Below, piece by piece: positions 1-5,343 of a DNA stretch of 6,032 bases. Source of the stretch: JABMMZ01 sp964600345 (GTDB lineage Bacteria; Bacteroidota; Bacteroidia; NS11-12g; UBA955); NCBI GenBank assembly GCA_964600345.1, contig CAZRKA010000180.1:1-6032 (forward strand). The letters run 5' to 3'. Position 1 is the stretch's first letter. Every line of letters begins with the position of its first letter. The position numbers and the translations under genes were made by a program. The notes below the pieces were generated by a model. It saw only the letters and a list, made by a program, of their open reading frames with translations, did no database searches and was not told the DNA's origin.

Positions 1-1068
1 GGCATAACTGGTTGAGGCGGAGGAATCCTGATGTTTTTCCCATTTCATCTTTCCATTGGCATCATACAAGGCAAAGAAATTGTAGTAGAAGTTGTTTTTT
101 GTTTTCTTCCACGTCTGGTCAAATTTGGCAGAGTCACCCCTGAAATAACCCGTCACGAAAACCGAATTGGTATCGTGAGCCACAACTGCGGAAATAGTGG
201 ATTCTCCGCCGGAAGCAAGAATATGGAACCATTTTTTTTCAGTACCGTTCTTATCAAATATAAAAACTCCTCCGCTGGTATTCTGTGGTCTGCTGATGGA
301 TTGATTATTGAAATTAAAACTATTGGGCGAACTTTCCCAAAATGTTCCCAGATAAATATTGCCGTGAATATCAGTTGAAATATTATTGGTAACTACATTT
401 CCGGGGAGATACCTCGACCATGCCAGCAATCGGCCTGCATTGGTGAACTTGAAAATATAATTCTGATTGCCGTTAGAAATAGTACTTGTACCGAGGGAAT
501 CATATACGTTTATGCTGCCATTAAAGGGCAGGCTCATGTAAAAATTACCCTGTTCGTCTGAAGTGAAATTTTTATTGATATATGAATAGTTGCTTATCGT
601 GCCGGCAAATAACTGACGACCTGAAATCAGATTGCCCGATTTCGAGATTTCAAGCATGTACAAGGCATTACCATTTGTTAACGGTCTGATGGTATCATTT
701 TTAAATATGATCGCAGCAGGAGAATAAAGAAAGGTAAACCATCTGCTGTTTTTATAAAGGATGCTGCCTATTGAATGAACCGAATTGGAATTGATACATC
801 GGATACTGTGCTGCCAGTCAATGTTTCCCGATGAATCTACGCGGCTTATATAGACCCTTCTGTAGCTTAAACTTCCAGTAATGACAGTTGTATCTACTTT
901 TAACTCTTCGAGATAATTGATCGCCAGATAAACATTCCCGTTTATATCCGTATTGGTAGAATTTAAATACTGTGTACTTTTACCCTGATAAAACTTAACC
1001 CACTCGAACTTCTGACTAAACAGCGAATGAAAGTGCAGGCATAGCATTATCAGGAGGGCGTTTTTCAT
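1..1068 (-). CDS. Secreted propeller-like repeat protein, C-terminus beyond the window
   Basis: The frame is open from the ATG at 1068-1066 to the left edge, giving 356 codons with no stop, so the C-terminus is missing. Residues 1-18 look like a signal peptide (MKNALLIMLCLHFHSLFS), predicted to be cut before QKFEW. The mature part carries D-x-x-G-N-x-Y motifs at residues 41-47 (DINGNVY), 171-177 (DEQGNFY) and 233-239 (DIHGNIY). These alternate with strands of the type 'D-x-x-G-x-x-x-W' at about 78-84, 271-280 and 335-343. This pattern is typical of SBBP/beta-propeller-like proteins that Bacteroidota export, often by the type IX system. A T9SS C-terminal sorting domain would lie outside the window, so export by that route is inference. 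The start sits 24 bases after the stop of the small membrane-protein gene, with AGAAG about 9 bases upstream, and the two genes are probably cotranscribed. No enzymatic residues are recognisable. Confidence 0.85.
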   Translation of the reverse strand, partial: MKNALLIMLCLHFHSLFSQKFEWVKFYQGKSTQYLNSTNTDINGNVYLAINYLEELKVDTTVITGSLSYRRVYISRVDSSGNIDWQHSIRCINSNSVHSIGSILYKNSRWFTFLYSPAAIIFKNDTIRPLTNGNALYMLEISKSGNLISGRQLFAGTISNYSYINKNFTSDEQGNFYMSLPFNGSINVYDSLGTSTISNGNQNYIFKFTNAGRLLAWSRYLPGNVVTNNISTDIHGNIYLGTFWESSPNSFNFNNQSISRPQNTSGGVFIFDKNGTEKKWFHILASGGESTISAVVAHDTNSVFVTGYFRGDSAKFDQTWKKTKNNFYYNFFALYDANGKMKWEKHQDSSASTSYA

Positions 1069-1092
1069 TCTGCTATCTTCTTTTAAGTTTTG

Positions 1093-1356
1093 TCAGAATA
1101 TGAAAATGCAATAAATGAAAAACAAAGTTATTGCTGCCATCACCAGAATAAAACCTGTGGTTGTAATCCGATAGGTATTATGTCCCGTATCTATGCCATT
1201 GAGTCGTAGCTGGTATTCATTTAATAAATCTGATATTAGAAATATGGCAATCAGTGGTAATGCAGCTGTATTCATAATCTCAAATGATTTAGAAATAATG
1301 ATCAAGGCAATGAGTTTGACAATGGCTTTAACGATATTGATGTTTGTGTTTTTCAT
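1093..1356 (-). CDS. Small integral membrane protein, 87 aa, function unknown
   Basis: I do not recognise a named family. The protein has three hydrophobic stretches: about residues 9-27 (VKAIVKLIALIIISKSFEI), 32-45 (AALPLIAIFLISDL) and 66-87 (TTTGFILVMAAITLFFIYCIF). Charged residues lie between them, so it is probably an inner-membrane protein with three helices. I chose the ATG at 1356-1354 over the in-frame TTG at 1374. The ATG has AAGGAA about 8 bases upstream, whereas the TTG falls inside a TATATTTG element that looks like the -7 box. The gene is divergent from the arsR-like operon and is followed after 24 bases by the secreted propeller-like gene. A plus-strand frame over the same bases (1193-1390) is less protein-like. 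That a small hydrophobic ORF could be spurious is a real risk, but the promoter, start context and operon spacing support it. Confidence 0.6.
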   Translation of the reverse strand: MKNTNINIVKAIVKLIALIIISKSFEIMNTAALPLIAIFLISDLLNEYQLRLNGIDTGHNTYRITTTGFILVMAAITLFFIYCIFIF

Positions 1357-1371
1357 AACGTTTTCCTTATT

Positions 1372-1379
1372 CAAATATA
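1372..1379 (-). promoter_or_regulatory. Predicted -7 box (TATATTTG) for the 87-aa membrane protein gene
   Basis: Read on the minus strand, TATATTTG matches the Bacteroidota -7 consensus TAnnTTTG and ends 15 bases before the ATG at 1356. No convincing TTTG stands 19-21 bases further upstream, so the -33 half is weak. The leader would be very short. Confidence 0.45.
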
Positions 1380-1443
1380 CACAGAACTGATATAAAAATT
1401 CTTATTTTAGACCTGTTCTATAAAAATAGTCATTAAAAATAAA

Positions 1444-1475
1444 TTTGCGTAGCTAAATAACTACACATACATTTG
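1444..1475 (+). promoter_or_regulatory. Bacteroidota-type promoter of the ArsR operon
   Basis: TTTG at 1444-1447, a 20-base spacer and TACATTTG at 1468-1475 fit the Bacteroidota consensus (TTTG, 19-21 bases, TAnnTTTG) exactly. Transcription would start near 1481-1483, leaving a leader of about a dozen bases before the ATG at 1494, with no Shine-Dalgarno site. An upstream TAAATTTG at 1440-1447 also matches the -7 box, but it has no well-spaced -33 partner and more likely just supplies the TTTG. Confidence 0.75.
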
Positions 1476-1490
1476 TAGACAAATATCTAC
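1449..1490 (+). promoter_or_regulatory. Tandem palindromic operator for the ArsR-family repressor
   Basis: Two 16-bp imperfect palindromes of the form GTAG-N8-CTAC lie at 1449-1464 (GTAGCTAAATAACTAC) and 1475-1490 (GTAGACAAATATCTAC). Each matches its own reverse complement at 12 of 16 positions, and they match each other at 13 of 16. The four half-sites GTAG, CTAC, GTAG, CTAC alternate at steps of 12, 14 and 12 bases. The first palindrome fills the promoter spacer. The second starts on the last base of the -7 box and covers the predicted start site. Binding of the winged-helix repressor here would block RNA polymerase. Assignment to the adjacent repressor is inference from position. Confidence 0.7.
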
Positions 1491-1493
1491 TCA

Positions 1494-1817
1494 ATGAATT
1501 TAAGACGGGATGTGTTTCAGGCAATTGCCGATCCTACCAGAAGAGGGATACTGATGCTGCTGGCTACACAATCGCTGACTGCAGGAGCCATCGCTTCCAA
1601 TTTTGATACGGCAAGACCCACAGTATCCAAACATTTGCAAATACTCTGCGAATGCGAACTACTGCTTCAAAAGCAAAACGGAAGGGAGATTTATTACCGG
1701 CTCAATGCCGCAGGTATGAAAGAAGTGGCCGATTTTCTGGAACCCTTTCGCCGGATCTGGGACGACAGATTCAACAAACTCGAATCACTCATGAAAACAC
1801 AAAAAACCAAAAAATAG
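1494..1817 (+). CDS. ArsR-family winged-helix repressor (SRPBCC-linked type)
   Basis: This 107-aa protein is a complete ArsR/SmtB-fold regulator. It opens with the typical 'FQAIADPTRRGIL' helix (residues 8-20; DPTRR at 13-17). The recognition helix follows at about 39-51 (TARPTVSKHLQIL) and the beta-wing at 56-70 (LLLQKQNGREIYYRL). A C-terminal helix with FRRIWDDRFNKLE (85-97) is probably part of the dimer interface. The canonical ArsR CVC metal site in front of the helix-turn-helix is absent. The two cysteines in LCECELL (52 and 54) fall after the recognition helix, so metal sensing should not be assumed. In this subgroup the repressor is usually encoded next to an AHSA1-type SRPBCC protein, as here (4-base gap). 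It is the first gene of a four-gene operon and likely represses itself through the tandem palindromes just upstream. The signal it senses is unknown. Confidence 0.92.
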   Translation: MNLRRDVFQAIADPTRRGILMLLATQSLTAGAIASNFDTARPTVSKHLQILCECELLLQKQNGREIYYRLNAAGMKEVADFLEPFRRIWDDRFNKLESLMKTQKTKK

Positions 1818-1821
1818 AACA

Positions 1822-2280
1822 ATGACATTAAAAACTAAAGTAGAGGCAGCAGACGGCCGCCAGGAAATAAACATCAGCAGAGAATTTGAACTGCCGCTCG
1901 AATTATTGTTCAGGGCTTACGAAGAACCCGGATTGCTCGAACAATGGATGGGCACTAAAGTATTGAAAATGGAATGTCGGGATCAGGGTGCATACCGCTT
2001 TGAAACTACCGACCCAATGGGCAACAAGCACCTTTTCAGCGGTGTGATTCACGAGTTCAGTCCAATGCAGCGCATCATCAGGACCTTTGAGATGGAAAAC
2101 ACCGGATTCGGTGTGCAGCTCGAGTTTCTGGAATTTGAGGCCCTGGGGGAGGACAGAAGCAAACTGAACATGCATATCATCTTCCGCTCGCTTGCCTACA
2201 GGGATATGCTATTGCAACTGCCGTTTGCAAAAGGACTTAATATGGCACATAAGAGACTGGAAGAAGTTCTGAAAAACTGA
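1822..2280 (+). CDS. SRPBCC-domain protein, AHSA1-like
   Basis: This 152-aa single-domain protein has the START/Bet v1-like SRPBCC fold of the AHSA1 (activator of Hsp90 ATPase homologue 1-like) group. Family landmarks occur in order: an opening strand and helix INISREFELPLELLFRAYEEP (17-36), LLEQWMG (38-44, where most relatives have QWWGP), the strand pair GAYRF (56-60) and HLFSGVIHEFSP (70-81), RIIRTFEME (84-92), and a closing helix KGLNMAHKRLEEVL (137-150). The name is historical, and such bacterial proteins are not known to act on Hsp90. The fold provides a hydrophobic cavity for small or lipidic ligands, but the ligand here cannot be predicted. The gene starts 4 bases after the repressor stop, so the two are translationally close. 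There is no signal peptide, so it is cytoplasmic. It may cooperate with the repressor or with the downstream DoxX-like membrane protein. Confidence 0.9.
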   Translation: MTLKTKVEAADGRQEINISREFELPLELLFRAYEEPGLLEQWMGTKVLKMECRDQGAYRFETTDPMGNKHLFSGVIHEFSPMQRIIRTFEMENTGFGVQLEFLEFEALGEDRSKLNMHIIFRSLAYRDMLLQLPFAKGLNMAHKRLEEVLKN

Positions 2281-2311
2281 ATCAGGAACAGGAAAATTAA
2301 CAATATCAATT

Positions 2312-2698
2312 ATGAAAAAAACAAAAAAAATAATTTACTGGATAGCCACTCTGTGGTTGTCTTTAGGTATGCTTTCGACAGGCATAGTGCAAATGATTAA
2401 ACTGCCGGGTGAAGTGGAATTCATATTAAAACTTGGCTATCCGATTTACTTTCTTACCTTGCTGGGAGTATGGAAGATACTTGGAGTTATTGCGATATTA
2501 ATTCCACGTTTCCTCGTATTGAAAGAGTGGGCATATGCCGGATTTTTCTTTTCTATGACAGGTGCCATATATTCGCATCTGGCTTTCGGCAATCCGGTAA
2601 GCGAAATATTCCCGCCATTGCTTTTGCTGGTATTGACAATGACGTCGTGGATATTAAGACCTGAGAGCAGAAAAATTCAAGTGATTAAAAGCAATTGA
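2312..2698 (+). CDS. DoxX-like integral membrane protein
   Basis: This 128-aa protein has four predicted transmembrane helices at about residues 6-28, 44-65, 72-92 and 99-116, the topology of the DoxX-like family. Its landmark motifs fit that family: GVWKILGVIAIL (52-63), LKEWAYAGFFFSMTGAIYSHL (70-90, with the invariant-looking KEWAYAG) and a C-terminal helix ending in RPES. DoxX-like proteins have been linked to quinone-related redox or stress functions in some species, but the activity of this short subgroup is not established. The start lies 31 bases after the SRPBCC gene and the stop lies 7 bases before the DUF4256 gene, so it is the third gene of the operon. The A-rich stretch before the ATG, without a Shine-Dalgarno site, is normal for this phylum. 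Confidence 0.85.
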   Translation: MKKTKKIIYWIATLWLSLGMLSTGIVQMIKLPGEVEFILKLGYPIYFLTLLGVWKILGVIAILIPRFLVLKEWAYAGFFFSMTGAIYSHLAFGNPVSEIFPPLLLLVLTMTSWILRPESRKIQVIKSN

Positions 2699-2705
2699 AC
2701 CCAAT

Positions 2706-3272
2706 ATGAAATCAAATTCAAAGCAATTACCCGATACAGAAAAGGCAGAGCTGATTCAAATACTGAAAACGCGTTTTGAAAAAAATAAATCGCGTCATAA
2801 AGACATCTCCTGGGCCGATGTAGAGAAAAAATTAACAAGTGCCGGCGATAAACTCTGGACACTTGCCGAGATGGAAAGCACGGGAGGGGAGCCTGATGTG
2901 ATAGGGTTCGATAAAAAGAAAGGGACCTATCTGTTCTGCGATTGTTCGCCTGAGACGCCGTCAGGAAGACGCAGCGTATGCTACGATCGCAAGGCATGGG
3001 AATCGCGCAAGGAGCACAAGCCGGGCAACACGGCCATGGATATGGCAGCCGAAATGGGCATAGACATGCTGGATGAAGAAGGCTACCGTTATTTGCAAAC
3101 CCTGGGTAAATTTGATACCAAAACCTCAAGCTGGCTGAAAACCCCCGACGATATTCGCAAACTGGATGGGGCCATATTCGGCGATTACCGTTTCGGCAGG
3201 GTGTTTATTTATCACAACGGCGCTTCGTCTTATTATGCAGCGAGGGGATTCAGGGGAGTGCTGAGTGTGTGA
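2706..3272 (+). CDS. DUF4256 family protein
   Basis: This 188-aa protein is a full-length match by eye to the DUF4256 family, whose function is unknown. Characteristic blocks appear in order: LKTRFEKNKSRHKDISW (20-36), MESTGGEPDVIGFD (56-69), DCSPETPSGRRSVCYDR (79-95), SRKEHKPGNTAMDMAAEMGI (100-119), KFDTKTSSWLKTP (135-147) and the C-terminal VFIYHNGASSYYAARGFRG (166-184). It lacks a signal peptide and membrane segments, so it is cytoplasmic. The many conserved charged and aromatic residues suggest an enzyme or a small-molecule binder, but no catalytic motif is recognisable. It is the last gene of the operon, 7 bases after the DoxX-like gene and 12 bases before a hairpin terminator. A minus-strand frame across it (2677-3129) is only its shadow. 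Confidence 0.9.
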   Translation: MKSNSKQLPDTEKAELIQILKTRFEKNKSRHKDISWADVEKKLTSAGDKLWTLAEMESTGGEPDVIGFDKKKGTYLFCDCSPETPSGRRSVCYDRKAWESRKEHKPGNTAMDMAAEMGIDMLDEEGYRYLQTLGKFDTKTSSWLKTPDDIRKLDGAIFGDYRFGRVFIYHNGASSYYAARGFRGVLSV

Positions 3273-3283
3273 ATACAGATGAC

Positions 3284-3340
3284 AATTGAGGGCAGGTATA
3301 GGAACAGTAGTACTTTCCGGCTGCGTTCAATTTTATTCTT
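3284..3340 (+). terminator. Hairpin terminator of the ArsR-SRPBCC-DoxX-DUF4256 operon
   Basis: AATTGAGGGCAG (3284-3295) pairs with CTGCGTTCAATT (3321-3332) over 12 positions, with one G-G mismatch and one G-T wobble. An inner GGAA/TTCC pairing shortens the loop. A T-rich run (TTTTATTCTTT) overlaps and follows the right arm. It stands 12 bases after the DUF4256 stop. The long loop makes this a moderate call. Confidence 0.55.
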
Positions 3341-3355
3341 TGAATTATCATCATA

Positions 3356-3441
3356 GAAAACCATCACACAAGGGGCGCAAAGAATTTTGACGCAGCCATT
3401 GCACTAAGCACACAAGGAATTTTATTTGGTACTGCCTGGTG
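3356..3441 (+). repeat. Dispersed intergenic repeat, left copy (intact form)
   Basis: This stretch shares two blocks with 5671-5814 in the same orientation. Block 1 (3356-3404) is about 49 bases with roughly 42 matches, beginning GAAAACCATCAC and ending CATTGCAC. Block 2 (3420-3441) matches 20 of 22 bases and ends TACTGCCTGGTG. In this copy the blocks are 15 bases apart, and CTTTGTG-rich sequence continues to about 3480. Short CACAAAG/CTTTGTG motifs occur on both strands. The gap between genes (3273-3662) holds this repeat, the two terminators and no plausible gene. Confidence 0.7.
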
Positions 3442-3571
3442 ATCTTTGTGTCCCGGCTTGGTGCACTTTGTGTTTAGGTTTTTGTCAATAATCATACATG
3501 TACTTTGATCTGTTATGATTGAAACCATCGGAATTGCTCCGGCAGCAATGAGATACTTTAATTCTTAACAA

Positions 3572-3617
3572 TAAAAATCCCCGCATCTGTACCGAACAAG
3601 TCAATACAAATACGGGG
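3572..3617 (-). terminator. Intrinsic terminator of the 332-aa gene
   Basis: On the minus strand CCCCGTATTTGTA (3617-3605) pairs with TACAGATGCGGGG (3591-3579), giving 13 pairs with two G-T wobbles and a 13-base loop. ATTTTTATT follows directly. It lies about 45 bases after the stop of the minus-strand gene. The plus strand has no T-run after the hairpin, so the orientation is clear. Confidence 0.8.
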
Positions 3618-3662
3618 AATCGAGAGAAACTGCATCTTTCTGCAGATCAGACCATGTTTAGT

Positions 3663-4661
3663 TTAAGAACCCGGGTCGTTTTTTTCGGCATCATCGTTCT
3701 CAGCGATAGTGACCGTGTTGTTGATCTGAGGCTGGAGATCAATGTTGAACAGGGTGTAAGAACCGGTGTTCACAACAATCTCTTCAAACACCTGACCTTT
3801 GTAACCCGGAGCATCAATCTCCATACTGTAGATGCCATTCTTCAGCTGACTGAACTGGTAGCGGCCTTCTGCATCCGGACTAACAGTTTCGCCCGTTTCA
3901 ACAAGGGTAAGCTGAATACCTCCAAAAGCATTGTCAACTTTTCCATCCAGTGAGACGATACCCTTGATACCCGCCCAGCCATTTCCGCTCACAGTAGCCA
4001 GGATTCCATTAAAACTGAATTGATTCTTCAAATCCTTGTCTTGTCTGAAGATCACCTTTCCGTCAGACAACATACTGTTGAGGTCTTGGTACAGTTTGTT
4101 AAGCGAACCGATGACATCCAATGTGTTAAGTTCGGATTTGTTGACTTTGTCCAGATACAAGGTGTAACTTGCAGTGAATTCGAGACTCAGTTTTTCGAAT
4201 GCTTCAGGGAACCCGGCTGCCATGTTCTGATTGGCCAGTAAGACCTGGCTGTTGTCGACCAGGAATTTGCTTACTGTAGACATCATCACCTGGGTACTTT
4301 CAAACTGGTAGCGTTTGGCAATACTCAGATTTTCAAATCCGGATTGTTTAAGCCGGTTACTGAGATCGGCATCAGACCAGACTTCGTCCATGTGACGCTT
4401 TACTTTCAGACAGCTTTCGATACAGGCATCGTTGAGCTGGCGCAGTTTCATGCGGATTTGCTCAATTTCAGCCGACCTTCTGCTTTTGCTTGGCAGCAGC
4501 ATCATGTTGCGCAGTTCGGCCTGCCTTTCCTTGACAAAGTCGGGGTTGTACTTAGGCTTAAAAGCCGTGAACTTGTCGATGTGTCGGCTGCAGATTTCCC
4601 AGCCGATCATGCACGCAGCGAATAATTCGTTCTGCGTACAGTTAAATTTGCGATTTGACAT
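3663..4661 (-). CDS. Protein with unknown helical N-terminal domain and carboxypeptidase regulatory-like domain
   Basis: I take the ATG at 4661 as the start, giving 332 aa. The frame extends to a GTG at 4730, but the extra 23 residues look untranslated and overlap leader hairpins. Residues 1-215 are mostly helical and charged, with landmarks TQNELFAACMIGWEIC (9-24), HIDKFTAFKPKYNPDF (27-42) and ANQNMAAGFPEAFEKL (143-158). I do not recognise a named family for this part. Residues about 232-309 form a carboxypeptidase regulatory-like beta-sandwich: GIKGIVSLDG, then PDAEGRYQFSQLKNGIYSMEIDAPGYK (262-288) and a final strand YTLFNIDLQP. The tail is acidic and ends NDPGS. No signal peptide is visible, so the protein may be cytoplasmic, which is unusual for this beta domain because it usually sits on exported proteins. 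The gene stands alone, with a long structured leader upstream and a strong terminator downstream. Plus-strand frames across it are shadows. Confidence 0.88.
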   Translation of the reverse strand: MSNRKFNCTQNELFAACMIGWEICSRHIDKFTAFKPKYNPDFVKERQAELRNMMLLPSKSRRSAEIEQIRMKLRQLNDACIESCLKVKRHMDEVWSDADLSNRLKQSGFENLSIAKRYQFESTQVMMSTVSKFLVDNSQVLLANQNMAAGFPEAFEKLSLEFTASYTLYLDKVNKSELNTLDVIGSLNKLYQDLNSMLSDGKVIFRQDKDLKNQFSFNGILATVSGNGWAGIKGIVSLDGKVDNAFGGIQLTLVETGETVSPDAEGRYQFSQLKNGIYSMEIDAPGYKGQVFEEIVVNTGSYTLFNIDLQPQINNTVTIAENDDAEKNDPGS

Positions 4662-4698
4662 TTTTATAATGTATTTTTTTGACAAGACCATCCCACCC

Positions 4699-4718
4699 AT
4701 GCAGAGTAAACCCTGCAT
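4699..4718 (-). promoter_or_regulatory. Leader hairpin upstream of the 332-aa gene
   Basis: ATGCAG (4699-4704) and CTGCAT (4713-4718) form a perfect 6-bp stem with an 8-base loop, 38 bases before the chosen ATG. No TAnnTTTG box lies between 4661 and 5500 on the minus strand, so the gene may depend on transcription from further upstream. A function for this hairpin is inference. Confidence 0.3.
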
Positions 4719-4744
4719 CAAGCTGTACACTTATCGTTTTAGTT

Positions 4745-4785
4745 TATTTAAAAAAGAACAGAGGATGGAAATACATCCGTTCTTT
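4745..4785 (-). terminator. Terminator- or attenuator-like hairpin between the 21-bp array and the 332-aa gene
   Basis: On the minus strand AAAGAAC-GGATG (4785-4774) pairs with CATCC-(TCT)-GTTCTTT (4767-4753). The loop has six bases and a 3-base bulge interrupts the right arm. A T-run of six begins within the right arm at 4755-4750 and is followed by AAATAAAC. The stem plus T-run fits an intrinsic terminator for transcripts crossing the array. It also lies about 90 bases ahead of the 332-aa start, so it could act as an attenuator. A competing pairing is described among the findings. Confidence 0.6.
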
Positions 4786-4923
4786 GTCGAGGATTGATCA
4801 AGTCCTCTGTAGTTGATTATTAATTGTCTTCACTGTGTTTAGTTTTTAAATAGTTTTTGTGTTTATGGTTTATGGTTTTATAATTTTTAGCTGCATTAAT
4901 AATATCTTTAGATTTACTTTTAA

Positions 4924-5343
4924 TGGTGATGGTTATGGATTTGAATAAAATAGTTGTCGGTGGTATTAAATTGGCTGTAGCCTGAATGCAATTGGCTGTG
5001 GGCTGACAACGATTGGTTGTGCACTGAGCATGTTTGTCTGAAGCCTGACTATGTTTGGTTATGGTGAGTATACAAACGGCTGAGTTCTGACAAGTCCTGT
5101 CTGTATGATATACCTGTCTGTCTGAGTCTTCGGAATAAACGGCTGAGCGCTGACAATGTTTTGATGTGTGCTGAACACGGTTGTCTGTAGGCTGAATAAA
5201 AACGGCTGAGTTCTACAAATGATTTTTTATGCGTGGGTACAAAAAAGCTGAGTGTTGAACAGAGACGGCTGAGTGTTGCATACGATTGGCTATGCTCTGT
5301 ATAAAAACGGCTGAAGTTTGTACAAGATTGGTTGTGGGCTAAA
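4924..5343. repeat. Tandem array of about twenty degenerate 21-bp units
   Basis: Cutting the sequence every 21 bases from 4924 to 5343 gives twenty units that keep register with no insertion or deletion. Examples are 4987-5007 (core TTGGCTGTGGGCTGAC), 5071-5091 (AACGGCTGAGTTCTGAC) and 5302-5322 (AAACGGCTGAAGTTTG). Within units the GGCTG motif recurs 7 bases apart, suggesting a 7-bp ancestral step. The nonamer ACGGCTGAG occurs at 5076, 5139, 5202 and 5265, exactly 63 bases apart, so there is also a three-unit higher-order period. Units at the left end are more decayed, and similar text (GTTTATGGTTTATGG at 4861) hints that the array once reached further. There are no unique spacers, so it is not CRISPR. 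The interval 4811-4923 is otherwise AT-rich with nothing recognisable. Confidence 0.9.

Noticed and set aside
31..378. Plus-strand 115-codon frame at the left end
   Set aside because: It is antisense to the secreted repeat protein, which has a signal peptide and repeated DxxGNxY motifs.
1193..1390. Plus-strand 65-codon frame opposite the 87-aa membrane protein
   Set aside because: It runs through the minus-strand promoter and start region and has no promoter or start context of its own. It is best explained as a shadow.
1645..1660. Metal-binding CxC site in the ArsR-like protein (LCECELL)
   Set aside because: The cysteines fall after the recognition helix, not in the helix before it where the ArsR CVC site lies, so they probably do not form the classical metal site.
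2677..3129. Minus-strand 150-codon frame opposite the DUF4256 gene
   Set aside because: The plus strand matches DUF4256 over its full length. The minus product is rich in Cys, Pro and Arg, typical of an antisense shadow.
3533..3549. Small hairpin ATTGCT / AGCAAT with a 5-base loop
   Set aside because: It has no T-run on either strand and lies past the terminators of both neighbouring genes, so no role can be supported.
4662..4730. Upstream GTG start extending the 332-aa protein to 355 aa
   Set aside because: The extension carries a leader hairpin and low-quality sequence, and the ATG at 4661 begins the recognisable protein body.
4344..4797. Plus-strand frames opposite the 332-aa gene
   Set aside because: They are antisense to a gene with a recognisable domain and a terminator in the opposite orientation, and they have no promoter.
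5050..5057. Plus-strand TATGTTTG inside the array as a promoter
   Set aside because: It is one variant of the repeat unit, has no TTTG at the right distance upstream and no gene downstream.
4924..5343. CRISPR array
   Set aside because: Repeats are contiguous 21-bp degenerate units without unique spacers of constant length, and no cas genes are near.
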